DNA from: Porticoccaceae bacterium
GTDB lineage: Bacteria; Pseudomonadota; Gammaproteobacteria; Pseudomonadales; Porticoccaceae
Reading direction: 5' to 3'
Length of the DNA stretch: 55,035 bases
NCBI GenBank assembly: GCA_002702725.1
Contig: PABE01000006.1
Span: 1-55,035, forward strand
The translations under genes were made by a program, and so were the position numbers. A model generated the notes under the pieces. That model had not been told where the DNA came from and did not search any database. It was given only the letters and a program-made list of their open reading frames with translations. This document shows positions 29,744 through 38,770 of this stretch, one piece after another; within the stretch, counting starts at the first letter, position 1, and each line of letters starts with the position of its first letter.

Positions 29744-32071
29744 ATGCAGCCTTTTTTCTGGTTTTTCCCCGCCGGGATTTTCTCGGTGGCAATTTTCCCT
29801 TCGCTGCCCGCGTTGGAATGGTGTCTTCTTCTCGCCCTTGTCGCCGTCCTGTTGATTACCCGTACCGGTTGGACGCGATGGTTCGGCTATATTATCGCTG
29901 GTGTCTGCTTCGCGACGCTCTGGGGCCATGGGGAATTGGCAAGCCGATTGCCTTCGGGCCATGACAAGTCGGATATCACGGTCGTCGGGGTGGTGGCTTC
30001 GCTGCCGTCCAGTGACAGCCGTCGTAGCCGATTTCGATTTGACATTGAGGGGCAGGAGGGACTGGAAAGCGTCCCGCTCGAGACCCTCCTTCTGAGTTGG
30101 TATCAACCGCCACTGTCGATACAGGCGGGTGAGCGCTGGCAACTTAGTGTTCGTGTTCGCACGCCGAGGGGATTTGCCAATCCTGGAGGCTTTGATTACA
30201 ACGCCTGGCTGCTTGCCGAGGGTATTTCGGCGACAGGCTACGTGCGATCCAGCGTCAATAATACATACCTCGGCCCCTCAGACGGTTACCGCATTCTTCG
30301 GTTGAGGCAGTGGCTCGCGGCGCAACTGGACGCTGCCGAACTCACGTCGACGGGCCGCAGCTTTCTCCAGGCCCTGGTGCTGGGGGATAAATCGGGTATT
30401 GAGCCTGCTCGCTGGTCACAACTGGTCGCGACCGGGACTGTGCATTTGATGGTCGTTTCCGGTCTTCACGTGGCCATGGTGGCGACCTGCAGTTACTTTC
30501 TGGGCTTTTTCTTCGGGCGGGTTCTGGCCGCCATTGGCTTCCCGATCGCGGCGCCGATACCGGCCGGGATTGGCGCGATTGTCGGTGCCGGTGTCTACGC
30601 GCTGTTGGCGGGTTTTGGCTTGCCGCTGCAGCGGGCCTTGATTATGACCGTGGCGGCGGTACTGGCTGTCACATTGCGGCGGCGCATCGCACCCTGGCTC
30701 GCCTACAGCGCCGCCCTTCTCGTGGTCTCCGTGGTCAATCCGTTAGCGGTTGTCAGCCAGGGTTTCTGGCTGTCATTTGGCGCCGTCGGGGCACTTTTGC
30801 TGTGGTTTTCAGGCCGGCCCAGGCAACCCTGGTGGCGTCAGCTTATCGAGGCTCAGGCTGTTGTCTTCATCGGCCTTGCGGTGTTGTTGGTTTTCTTCCA
30901 GGGAAAAGTCTACCCCCTGGCCCCTTTTGTGAACGCCCTGGCGATCCCCTGGCTGGGGTTTGGCGTCGTGCCCCTGGCCCTTCTCGGCGCGCTGCTGGCC
31001 CCCTTCGGTGAGACTGGCCGGCTTTGCTGGCAACTGGCGGACTGGCAATTGGCGCTATTTGCCCAAGGTCTCGACCTTGTCAGCGCAGTGAGCAGCAATC
31101 TGGCCTGGCAGCCACTGTTTGGTCGAGATGCCTGGATGTTGGCGGGCCTGGCCTTGGCGGCGCTCTGGATGTTGCTGCCCTCCGGGCTGTCCCTACGTCC
31201 TCTGGTACCTGTTTTGTTTATTGCATTGGTGACGGGAAGGGACACGCGGGATTGGCAAACCGAGTTGACGGTGCTCGATGTCGGTCAGGGCCTGGCTGTG
31301 GTGTTCCGGGCCGCAGAAAAAACACTGGTTTACGATACGGGGCCCTATTTTTCTCCCCGGTTCGACGCCGGGAAGGGTGTTCTTGCCCCCTTTCTGTCGT
31401 CCCAGGGGGTTGGTCGGGTGGATGTGCTGGTGGTCAGCCACGGTGACAACGACCATGCCGGTGGCTATGAGGGCTTGCTCAACGCTGTCCCGGTGGGTCG
31501 GGTGATCAGCGGGGCAGAAGCCCTGGCTGATGTCACATACCGCGTGCCGGTACAACCCTGCAGGGCGGGGCAGGCGTGGAACTGGGGGGATGTGCGTTTT
31601 ACGTTCCTTCATCCGGCGACAGGCTCCATCGACAGAAGCAATAATCGATCCTGTGTCTTGCATATCCAGCGGGGCGGCGTCGATATACTGTTGCCCGGCG
31701 ATATTGAAGCGTCCGTGGAAAGGCGCTTGCAGAGGGTGGATGCCAAGCCGTGGGGAGACCGGGGAATCGACGTTCTTTTAGCCCCCCATCACGGAAGCAA
31801 GACCTCTTCCTCACCCGGGTTTTTAAGCTGGGCACGGCCCGAGCACGGGGTGTTTTCAGCCGGGTACCAACACCATTTTGGCCATCCACATCCCCTGGTT
31901 TTGGACCGATATCGGAAAACGGGCGTGTCGACATGGAATACCGCTTCGGGAGGAGCAATACGGTTTCGCTGGGATAAGCGGGAAAACCTGGAGGTGAGTG
32001 AATATCGGCGCCGGTATCGGCGCTATTGGCATGGTGACGGTGCCGGCGGGACAGTCGTCAATTTGTGGTAA
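29744..32071 (+). CDS. comEC: DNA internalization protein ComEC/Rec2
   Basis: This protein of about 775 residues forms the inner-membrane channel that brings single-stranded DNA into the cell during natural transformation. It has N-terminal helices, the DUF4131 domain, the Competence domain (LHLMVVSGLHVAMVATCS near 225) with many helices, and a C-terminal metallo-beta-lactamase domain with VLVVSHGDNDHAGGYEG near 560-580 and LLAPHHGSKTSSSPGF near 685. The domain order and length are complete. The ATG at 29744 was chosen since MQPFFWFFPAGIF begins the first helix; an in-frame ATG at 29684 is possible. No other competence gene is in the window. Confidence 0.93.
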   Translation: MQPFFWFFPAGIFSVAIFPSLPALEWCLLLALVAVLLITRTGWTRWFGYIIAGVCFATLWGHGELASRLPSGHDKSDITVVGVVASLPSSDSRRSRFRFDIEGQEGLESVPLETLLLSWYQPPLSIQAGERWQLSVRVRTPRGFANPGGFDYNAWLLAEGISATGYVRSSVNNTYLGPSDGYRILRLRQWLAAQLDAAELTSTGRSFLQALVLGDKSGIEPARWSQLVATGTVHLMVVSGLHVAMVATCSYFLGFFFGRVLAAIGFPIAAPIPAGIGAIVGAGVYALLAGFGLPLQRALIMTVAAVLAVTLRRRIAPWLAYSAALLVVSVVNPLAVVSQGFWLSFGAVGALLLWFSGRPRQPWWRQLIEAQAVVFIGLAVLLVFFQGKVYPLAPFVNALAIPWLGFGVVPLALLGALLAPFGETGRLCWQLADWQLALFAQGLDLVSAVSSNLAWQPLFGRDAWMLAGLALAALWMLLPSGLSLRPLVPVLFIALVTGRDTRDWQTELTVLDVGQGLAVVFRAAEKTLVYDTGPYFSPRFDAGKGVLAPFLSSQGVGRVDVLVVSHGDNDHAGGYEGLLNAVPVGRVISGAEALADVTYRVPVQPCRAGQAWNWGDVRFTFLHPATGSIDRSNNRSCVLHIQRGGVDILLPGDIEASVERRLQRVDAKPWGDRGIDVLLAPHHGSKTSSSPGFLSWARPEHGVFSAGYQHHFGHPHPLVLDRYRKTGVSTWNTASGGAIRFRWDKRENLEVSEYRRRYRRYWHGDGAGGTVVNLW

Positions 32072-32103
32072 AGTGGTCGCGAAAAAATTGTATAGGAACG
32101 CCC

Positions 32104-32736
32104 GTGTACGCATTTGTCATTGCAGGTGGCTGGCTGATGCTGCCCATTTTGCTCTGCTCAATCGCCGTTATCACCATTGCCATAGAGCGCTATCTGGCTC
32201 TGCGTCCCCATAAAGTCGTGCCCCCCAATTTGTTGCGTCAGGTGTGGCAATGGCTGCGGACCGACGAGATGACCCGGGAGCGGTTGAGCGACGTGCGGCA
32301 ATCGTCGCCACTGGGCCAGATTCTCGCCGCCGGCCTGGCCAACTCCCACCATGGCCGGGAGGTGATGAAAGACAGTATTGAGGAGGCCGCCAACCAGGTT
32401 GTCCATCGCCTTGAGCGGTATTTGTCAGTATTGGGCACCATCGCGGCCATTGCGCCGTTACTCGGGCTGCTGGGCACGGTGATAGGAATGATCAAGGTGT
32501 TCACCGCCATTGTCACCCAGGGTACAGGCAATCCGGCTGTCCTCGCCGGAGGGATCTCCGAGGCCCTGATTACCACCGCGGCGGGTTTGACGGTGGCCAT
32601 ACCGGCGTTGATTTTCCACCGCTATTTCGAGCGCCGTATCGATTCTCTGGTTGTGGTTATGGAGGATCAGGCGATCAAGCTGGTGGACGCGTTGCACGGT
32701 GACCGACCGGCCCCTCAGGAGAGCCGGGATTCATGA
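32104..32736 (+). CDS. exbB: ExbB/TolQ-type proton channel subunit
   Basis: This 210-residue protein of the MotA/TolQ/ExbB family has three membrane helices: the first at the N-terminus (FVIAGGWLMLPILLCSIAVI) and two at 115-185, with the conserved LGTIAAIAPLLGLLGTVIGMI and LITTAAGLTVAIPALIFHRYF. It forms the proton channel that powers TonB. The GTG at 32104 has AGGA six bases upstream. It is paired with exbD by a four-base overlap and heads the exbB-exbD-msbA-lpxK-kdsB run. It may energise the TonB receptors of this window, but no tonB is next to it. Confidence 0.9.
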   Translation: MYAFVIAGGWLMLPILLCSIAVITIAIERYLALRPHKVVPPNLLRQVWQWLRTDEMTRERLSDVRQSSPLGQILAAGLANSHHGREVMKDSIEEAANQVVHRLERYLSVLGTIAAIAPLLGLLGTVIGMIKVFTAIVTQGTGNPAVLAGGISEALITTAAGLTVAIPALIFHRYFERRIDSLVVVMEDQAIKLVDALHGDRPAPQESRDS

Positions 32737-33158
32737 AATTCCACCGGCAACCCCGGACAGAGAATGGCATCAATCTGACCCCGCTGATCGACGTGGTGTT
32801 TCTATTGTTGATTTTCTTTATGGTCAGCACCACCTTCACCCGCGAAACCCGGTTGGTGGTGGAACTGCCAGAGGCCGAAGGCCAGATGACGGAAGCCGCA
32901 CCGGAGACCCTGGAGATCGTTGTAGCCAAGGACAACAGTTACAGCGTCAACGGTCGGCTTCTGGTCAATCGGGAGATCGATACCCTGATGGATGCCCTGG
33001 AGGAGGTCTCTGCCGGCAAGCGGGATATCCCCCTGGTCATCTCGGCGGATAGCGACACCAGTCACCGGGCGGTGGTGACGGCAATGGATGCCGCCGGCCG
33101 GTTGGGCTTCACCCAACTACGTATTGCCACCCAGGAGCCAGCCGAGGAGCCCCAATGA
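32733..33158 (+). CDS. exbD: ExbD/TolR-type protein
   Basis: This 141-residue protein has a short cytoplasmic N-terminus, one helix (LIDVVFLLLIFFMVSTTF near 16-33) with the conserved Asp18 used for proton passage, and a periplasmic domain. It is the partner of ExbB; the distinction from TolR rests on gene context, because no tolA, tolB or pal is nearby. The ATG overlaps the exbB stop. Confidence 0.9.
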   Translation: MKFHRQPRTENGINLTPLIDVVFLLLIFFMVSTTFTRETRLVVELPEAEGQMTEAAPETLEIVVAKDNSYSVNGRLLVNREIDTLMDALEEVSAGKRDIPLVISADSDTSHRAVVTAMDAAGRLGFTQLRIATQEPAEEPQ

Positions 33159-35014
33159 AGTTGTCTGCCGCCAGCGGCGAAGCCAGCAACCTGGCGATCT
33201 ACCTGCGCCTGCTGACCTATATCAAGCGCTACTGGATGATTTTCATCGTCAGTGTACTCGGCATGTGGCTGTTCTCCGCCATGGAGGTCGCCTTTGTCGA
33301 TCTGCTCGGGTACCTCGTCAATGTTCTGACGGTAATGACCGGTGAGTCCGCCGGCAAGGGGCTGAGTATCGACATCACGACCATTGATACGGGTCTCACC
33401 GCCCGGCTTGCCGAACAGTGGGTGCAGGGCGGTACCGTGCTGGAACAGAGTCGGGTGGTCATACCCGTGATGGTGGTTGCGATTGCGCTGCTCCGCGCCC
33501 TGGGTTTTGTGATCGGCAATTACGGTATGAGCTACATCTCCCAGTCGGTGGTCGACCGGCTGCGCAACGAAATTTTTGAGAAGTATACGCGCATGCCCAG
33601 CCACTATTTCGATCAGCAGATGTCCGGGCATCTGGTGGCCCAGCTGACCTTTCATGTCACCCAGGTGATGGGGGCCACGACCGGGGCCTTGAAGGTGATT
33701 ATCCGTGAGGGCTCACTGGTTATCGGCCTGTTGATTTATCTCTTTATTCTCAATTGGCAGTTGGCGCTTATTTTTGGTGCCGTCATGCCGATCATTGCAC
33801 TCATTATTCATCAGGTCAGCAAGCGTTTTCGGCGGCTGAGCAAGCGCATTCAAAACGCCATGGGGCAGGTCACGCAGGTGTCCAACGAAGCGGTGGCCGG
33901 TTACCGGGAGATGCGCCTGTTCGGCGCCGAGCCATTTGAGATCCGGCGCATGCACAGCGCCAGCCGCCAGAATCGCAAGCAGAGTCTCAAGCTGGCGCTC
34001 ACCGAGGGCACCAGTACGCCCCTGGTTCAGATCCTGGTGGCGGTGGCTCTGGCCTTCCTGATCTGGATGGCCATGGTGCCGGATATTCTGGGGAGTATGT
34101 CCACCGGTGGATTCACCAAATTTCTGCTCACCGCAGGGCTGCTGGCCAAACCCCTGCGCCAGCTGACCCAGACCAACAGCACCATCCAGCGCGGTATCGC
34201 CGCGGGGTCGGTACTCTTCGGCACCCTCGATGCCCCCGAGGAGGTGAACAGCGGTGATTTCAAGGTTGACCGGGCGAAAGGCGCGTTTGAATTTCGCAAT
34301 GTATCCTTCGCCTACCCGGGTGCGGAGGCGCCGGCTTTGAATGACATCACGTTTTCCGCCAGTCCCGGACAGACTGTTGCCCTGGTGGGTTCTTCCGGCA
34401 GCGGCAAGAGTACATTGATCAGCCTCATTCCGCGCTTTTACAACCACCAGGATGGCGATATCCTCCTCGATGGTGTTGAGATCAACGATTACGACCTCAA
34501 GAACCTGCGCAGTCAGATCGCCCTCGTAAGCCAGCAGGTGACCCTGTTCAACGACACGGTGTACAACAATATCGCCTACGGCGAGCTGGCCAATCGCTCG
34601 CCGGAGCAGGTCCGTGAAGCCGCCCGCGCAGCCCATGCCCTGGAATTCATTGAAAACCTGGGCCGTGGCTTCGATACCCTGATCGGGGACGATGGCGTCA
34701 TGTTGTCCGGTGGCCAGCGGCAGCGGCTGGCCATAGCCCGTGCGCTGCTCAAGGATGCACCCATCCTGATCCTCGATGAAGCCACCTCGGCACTGGATAC
34801 CGAGTCCGAACGGCATATTCAGGCGGCACTTGAGGTGGCGATGGCAGGACGCACCACATTCGTGATTGCCCATCGCCTGAGTACCGTCGAGAAAGCCGAC
34901 AAGATACTGGTTCTGGAGCAGGGCAGAATTGTCGAGGAGGGCAGCCACGACGAACTGCTCCTTCGTCAGGGCCGTTATGCCCGTCTTCACCAGCAGCAGT
35001 TTTCAGAGGGATAG
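33155..35014 (+). CDS. msbA: Lipid A export ABC transporter MsbA
   Basis: This 619-residue half-transporter has an N-terminal six-helix membrane domain and a C-terminal ATPase with Walker A GSSGSGKST near 413-421, the signature LSGGQRQRLAIARALL, Walker B ILILDEATSALD and the H-loop FVIAHRLST. It flips core-lipid A across the inner membrane. The lpxK and kdsB neighbours support this over other ABC exporters. It is a little longer than the E. coli protein, mostly in the segment around residues 60-100 (between helices 1 and 2). Confidence 0.93.
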   Translation: MKLSAASGEASNLAIYLRLLTYIKRYWMIFIVSVLGMWLFSAMEVAFVDLLGYLVNVLTVMTGESAGKGLSIDITTIDTGLTARLAEQWVQGGTVLEQSRVVIPVMVVAIALLRALGFVIGNYGMSYISQSVVDRLRNEIFEKYTRMPSHYFDQQMSGHLVAQLTFHVTQVMGATTGALKVIIREGSLVIGLLIYLFILNWQLALIFGAVMPIIALIIHQVSKRFRRLSKRIQNAMGQVTQVSNEAVAGYREMRLFGAEPFEIRRMHSASRQNRKQSLKLALTEGTSTPLVQILVAVALAFLIWMAMVPDILGSMSTGGFTKFLLTAGLLAKPLRQLTQTNSTIQRGIAAGSVLFGTLDAPEEVNSGDFKVDRAKGAFEFRNVSFAYPGAEAPALNDITFSASPGQTVALVGSSGSGKSTLISLIPRFYNHQDGDILLDGVEINDYDLKNLRSQIALVSQQVTLFNDTVYNNIAYGELANRSPEQVREAARAAHALEFIENLGRGFDTLIGDDGVMLSGGQRQRLAIARALLKDAPILILDEATSALDTESERHIQAALEVAMAGRTTFVIAHRLSTVEKADKILVLEQGRIVEEGSHDELLLRQGRYARLHQQQFSEG

Positions 35015-35016
35015 GA

Positions 35017-36003
35017 GTGACAGCACTGGAGCGAGCCTGGTATCGGCAGCACAGTTGGAGCCGCCTTCTGACACCGTTGTCGTGGCTATTTGCCCGGGTG
35101 GTCCTGTACCGCCGCGAGTATCTGGAAAAACGCCGTCAACCGCTGGCCCTCCCTGTTGTCGTGGTAGGTAACCTGACCGTTGGCGGTACCGGTAAAACGC
35201 CGCTTATTATCGCCCTTGTGAACGCCCTTCGCGAGCGGGGCTATCGGCCCGGAGTGATCAGCAGGGGATACGGTGGCAAGGCCCCGCAGTACCCGATGCG
35301 GGTAAGGGAAAGCAGCGATCCGGCGGCGAGCGGCGACGAACCGTTGCTGATAGCGCAGGTCTGTGGCTGCCCTGTGGTGGTCGATCCTGACCGCTATCGG
35401 GCAGCTCGCTATCTGCAGGATCACACCGATTGTGACGTCATTTTGAGCGATGATGGACTGCAGCATTACCGCCTGCCCCGCGATCTTGAGATTGTCGTCG
35501 TCGACGGGGAGCGGATGCTGGGTAACGGACTTTGCCTGCCTGCCGGCCCACTGCGGGAGCCGAAATCCCGGCTCCGTGAAGCGGACTATGTGATTATCAA
35601 TGGCGGCAACGCCCTGGTTGATCATCCGCATCAATATCGGATGTTCCTGAAACCCCTGCGATTTCGACATTTGAAGGGTACGGATATCCGCACGGTCGAC
35701 GATCCCCCGGGCGATTCCGTCAATGCTGTTGCTGCCATCGGCAATCCGACACGCTTCGCCCGAACCCTGGCCAGTCTCGGTCTTTCGGTGCGGCTCCATC
35801 CCTTTCCCGATCACCATGCCCTGAGCCCAGGCGATCTTCAGTTCGGCGATGGACGACCGGTTATCATGACCGCCAAGGATGGGGTTAAGTGCCGGGGATT
35901 CGATCATGCTGATGTGTGGATCCTCGATGTTGCCGCCACCCTGGAAAACAGCGGATTGCACACCTTGCTTGATGCCATTGAAAAAAGAGTGACCGCACTG
36001 TGA
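35017..36003 (+). CDS. lpxK: Tetraacyldisaccharide 4'-kinase LpxK
   Basis: This 328-residue enzyme phosphorylates the lipid A disaccharide at the 4' position. The P-loop VGNLTVGGTGKTPL lies near 52-65, followed by SRGYGGKAPQYPMRV and DVILSDDGLQHYRLPRDLEI. An N-terminal hydrophobic region anchors it to the membrane. The start (GTG at 35017) follows the msbA stop by two bases and GGGATAGGA is the ribosome binding site. The gene overlaps kdsB by four bases. Confidence 0.95.
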   Translation: MTALERAWYRQHSWSRLLTPLSWLFARVVLYRREYLEKRRQPLALPVVVVGNLTVGGTGKTPLIIALVNALRERGYRPGVISRGYGGKAPQYPMRVRESSDPAASGDEPLLIAQVCGCPVVVDPDRYRAARYLQDHTDCDVILSDDGLQHYRLPRDLEIVVVDGERMLGNGLCLPAGPLREPKSRLREADYVIINGGNALVDHPHQYRMFLKPLRFRHLKGTDIRTVDDPPGDSVNAVAAIGNPTRFARTLASLGLSVRLHPFPDHHALSPGDLQFGDGRPVIMTAKDGVKCRGFDHADVWILDVAATLENSGLHTLLDAIEKRVTAL

Positions 36004-36770
36004 CCATCCCGTTTCATATTGTCATCCCCGCTCGATACGCCTCCACCCGCCTACCGGCAAAACCCCTTCGGGACATTGCCGGCAAGGCCATGATCCAGCG
36101 GGTGTACGAACAGGCGCTTCAGGCGGGTGGTCAGACCGTGACCGTCGCCACGGACGACACGCGTATTGAAGAGGTCGTCCGGCAGTTTGGTGGTGACGTG
36201 CTGATGACCGCCGCCGATCATCCCTCCGGTACGGATCGCCTTGAAGAGGTCAGTCGGTTAAAGGGCTTTGCCGATGACGACCTGATCGTCAATGTCCAGG
36301 GCGACGAGCCGCTGATACCCCCCGGCGTGATTCGCCAGGTGGCCGTCAACTTGTCCCGCCAGCCGACGGCGGCGGTCGCCACCCTGTGCGAGCCCATTGA
36401 ACACCCTGAGGACTTCGACAATCCCAATATCGTCAAGGTGGTGGCGGACCTCGATGGCCTGGCCCTTTACTTCAGCCGCGCCCCTATTCCCTGGCCCCGG
36501 GATCACCGCCTCCGCGCTGCCCCGGGCCTGCCAGCGGGGTTTGCGCCGATGCGCCACCTGGGGATATACGCCTATCGCGTCAGCGCCCTGCGCCGCTTTG
36601 TTGCCTGGCCGGTGGCACCGCTGGAAGCGCTGGAAAGTCTAGAGCAACTGCGGTTTCTGAGTCACGGCGATCGGATTCATGTCGAGTCGGCCTGTGCATC
36701 GGTTCCCGGCGGTGTCGACACCGAGGCGGATCTGGAGCGGGTGATTGCACTGCTCCACAGAGCCTCCTGA
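36000..36770 (+). CDS. kdsB: 3-deoxy-manno-octulosonate cytidylyltransferase KdsB
   Basis: This 256-residue enzyme activates Kdo with CTP for LPS inner-core synthesis. It shows IPARYASTRLPAKPLRDI near 8-25, the nucleotide-binding motif, TAADHPSGTDRLEEV and IVNVQGDEPLIPP. The start is the GTG at 36000 overlapping the lpxK stop. The small Trm112-like gene that often sits between lpxK and kdsB is absent here. Confidence 0.95.
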   Translation: MTIPFHIVIPARYASTRLPAKPLRDIAGKAMIQRVYEQALQAGGQTVTVATDDTRIEEVVRQFGGDVLMTAADHPSGTDRLEEVSRLKGFADDDLIVNVQGDEPLIPPGVIRQVAVNLSRQPTAAVATLCEPIEHPEDFDNPNIVKVVADLDGLALYFSRAPIPWPRDHRLRAAPGLPAGFAPMRHLGIYAYRVSALRRFVAWPVAPLEALESLEQLRFLSHGDRIHVESACASVPGGVDTEADLERVIALLHRAS

Positions 36771-37210
36771 TTCTGCCCCCTGACGTTTTCCTATGCATAT
36801 CTGTCTCGTCCTGACAACCTATGTCAGGACGAGACACTGGCTTGTTCCTCTTTTGATAGTTATTGCCGCTTTCATCCGTGCCCTCAAGCCGGATGATTTC
36901 CCTATCCCTACCCCTCGGCTTGGAAACCGGTACAGATTGAGCGCTCTTGTTGCGGCTTGCGGATACCGCCAAATGACTATGGCACGGTGTTTCGCCAGGC
37001 GCCAGTCGAGTTTAATTTCGATGCTGGCCGCCGAAGGTTTAGGCATTCTCTAAACCTGAGAATTAATGTTATAAAGATTTGATAAGAATATGAAATATAT
37101 AATTAAGATATTTTGTTAAGCTGATGACCTCTCTCAGTGGGGTGTTGTACAACCATGTTTTGTACCGCTTGCTTTATACTGCGCAACTCAGTTCCAACCG
37201 TTGTTTTGCT
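36771..37210. other. Long intergenic region with hairpins and an AT-rich segment
   Basis: These 440 bases separate kdsB from the phosphatase gene. They hold a perfect 14-base inverted repeat (36803-36835), a second 8-base inverted repeat (AGGTTTAG at 37035-37042 and CTAAACCT at 37050-37057), and an AT-rich stretch at about 37050-37115 with TATAAT at 37098-37103. The stretch contrasts with the GC-rich surroundings and is the likely promoter region for the phosphatase-murB run. Short open frames here have no protein-like features. Confidence 0.5.
36803..36835. repeat. Perfect 14-base inverted repeat downstream of kdsB
   Basis: GTCTCGTCCTGACA at 36803-36816 is exactly complementary to 36822-36835, with a five-base loop. 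It lies 33 bases after the kdsB stop. The RNA hairpin would be very stable, but no T run follows on the + strand, so it is not a standard terminator. It may protect the 3' end of the exbB-kdsB mRNA or be a protein site. Confidence 0.75.
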
Positions 37211-37720
37211 ATGAACTCTACCCCTCAGGTTTCAGTCTTGTTTGTCTGTCTCGGCAATATCTGCAGGTCTCCGACCGCCCACGGTATTTTCGAAGCCCTC
37301 GTTCGGGATGCCGGGCTCGATGGTTGGATTCGGGTGGATTCGGCGGGCACGGGTGACTGGCACATCGGCAAGTCTCCGGATAAGCGTGCGATGGCCGCTG
37401 CCCTTGGGCGGGGCCTGGATATCGGCCATCTGATTGCCCGTCAGGTCCGGCCCTCCGACTTCGATCAATTCGATTACATACTGGCCATGGATCGCAGCAA
37501 TCTGTCCAATCTGGAACGCATGCGCCCGCCGTCATTCGCGGGGCATCTCGGCCTTTTCCTGCCCTTTGCCGCCTATGCGGGACAGCCATTGGAAACCGAT
37601 GAAGTCCCCGATCCCTATTATGGTGAAGCTGGCGGTTTCCAGCATGTCTACGAACTGGTTGAACAGGCGGCTCGCGGTCTGCTTGCCCATATCAGCCAGC
37701 ATCATCCCCGGAGCATCTGA
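37211..37720 (+). CDS. Low-molecular-weight protein-tyrosine phosphatase
   Basis: This 169-residue cytoplasmic enzyme has the P-loop VCLGNICRSPTAHGIFE at 12-28, with Cys13 as nucleophile and Arg19, and the general-acid loop DEVPDPYYGEAGGF near 131-144. In bacteria such enzymes often counter tyrosine kinases of polysaccharide export; here the neighbours are murB and kdsB and no kinase is seen. The ATG at 37211 was preferred over an upstream start because it gives the usual short N-terminus. Confidence 0.9.
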   Translation: MNSTPQVSVLFVCLGNICRSPTAHGIFEALVRDAGLDGWIRVDSAGTGDWHIGKSPDKRAMAAALGRGLDIGHLIARQVRPSDFDQFDYILAMDRSNLSNLERMRPPSFAGHLGLFLPFAAYAGQPLETDEVPDPYYGEAGGFQHVYELVEQAARGLLAHISQHHPRSI

Positions 37721-37723
37721 CCG

Positions 37724-38770
37724 GTGCAGTTTCTTTCCGACGTGTCACTCGAAGCCTTCAATACCCTGGCGTTGCCGGCCCGTGCGGCAAATTTCTGTAC
37801 GGTTCACACGCTCCCCGAACTCGAACAGGCGCGACGCCATGCCCAGGCACGGGACTGGCCCGTAACCGTTCTCGGGGGTGGCAGCAATGTTGTGCTTGTT
37901 GGCGATGTGTCCGGCCTGGTGGTAAGAATGGCGATCACCGGCATTGAAACGGTCGAGGAAGACGGGGATGTTCTGGTCCGGGCCGGCGCCGGGGAAAACT
38001 GGCATTCACTGGTGGCCCATTGCCTTGAGAATGACTGGTATGGACTGGAAAATCTGGCCCTTATACCGGGTTCCGTGGGCGCGGCGCCAATCCAGAATAT
38101 CGGCGCCTACGGGGTCGAGCTGGCCGAGCGTTTTGAAAGCCTCGAGGCGCTGGTTCTGGACACCGGTGAGTGCGTAACCCTGGGGCCAGAGGACTGCCGA
38201 TTTGGTTATAGGGACAGTGTTTTCAAGCACGGTGCGTTGCCGCCGGTGATCATTACTTCGGTCACTCTGCGGCTTTTCAGGCAGCCGCGGCTGTGCCTGG
38301 ACTACCCAGAACTCGCCGGGGTGTTGGCGGAAAGGGGACCCGGGTCAGTCAGCCCGCGGACGGTGTTCGACGCCGTTTGCCGGTTGCGGCGACAAAAGCT
38401 CCCGGACCCATCCTTACGGCCGAATGCCGGCAGCTTCTTTAAAAACCCGGTGATTGATGGCGCCCGGGCGCGATCTCTGGCCCGGCGATTTCCCGATATG
38501 CCCCGTTATGCAATCCCGGATGGGCGGGTGAAGGTGCCTGCCGCCTGGCTGATTGATCGATGCGGCTGGAAGGGGCGTCGCCTGGGTGCTGTGGGCGTTC
38601 ACGATCGCCAGGCTCTGGTGCTGGTGAACTTCGGCGGCGGGGTTGGCAAAGAATTGCTGGCGCTATCCGCGCAAATCGCCGAGGATGTCAGACGTTGTTT
38701 CGGTATTGAGCTCGAGCTCGAGCCAACAGTGCTGGGCGCAGAGGCTTACACAGGCCCGGAGTCGGAATGA
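37724..38770 (+). CDS. murB: UDP-N-acetylenolpyruvoylglucosamine reductase MurB
   Basis: This 348-residue FAD enzyme makes UDP-MurNAc for peptidoglycan. The FAD domain has VLGGGSNVVLVGDVSGLVVRM near 47-67 and GLENLALIPGSVGAAPIQNIGAYGVEL near 107-133. The catalytic serine and glutamate regions lie in NAGSFFKNPV near 236-245 and in the C-terminal segment. This is the long (type I) form with the Tyr loop. The start is the GTG at 37724, three bases after the phosphatase stop. The end overlaps alkB by four bases. Confidence 0.95.
   Translation: MQFLSDVSLEAFNTLALPARAANFCTVHTLPELEQARRHAQARDWPVTVLGGGSNVVLVGDVSGLVVRMAITGIETVEEDGDVLVRAGAGENWHSLVAHCLENDWYGLENLALIPGSVGAAPIQNIGAYGVELAERFESLEALVLDTGECVTLGPEDCRFGYRDSVFKHGALPPVIITSVTLRLFRQPRLCLDYPELAGVLAERGPGSVSPRTVFDAVCRLRRQKLPDPSLRPNAGSFFKNPVIDGARARSLARRFPDMPRYAIPDGRVKVPAAWLIDRCGWKGRRLGAVGVHDRQALVLVNFGGGVGKELLALSAQIAEDVRRCFGIELELEPTVLGAEAYTGPESE

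Noticed and set aside
33713-34990. Open frame of 425 codons on the - strand
   Set aside because: Antisense to msbA including all ATPase motifs; a compositional shadow.
36793-37053. Short open frame of 86 codons after kdsB
   Set aside because: It begins inside the region of the perfect inverted repeat, has no ribosome binding site and no recognisable domain.
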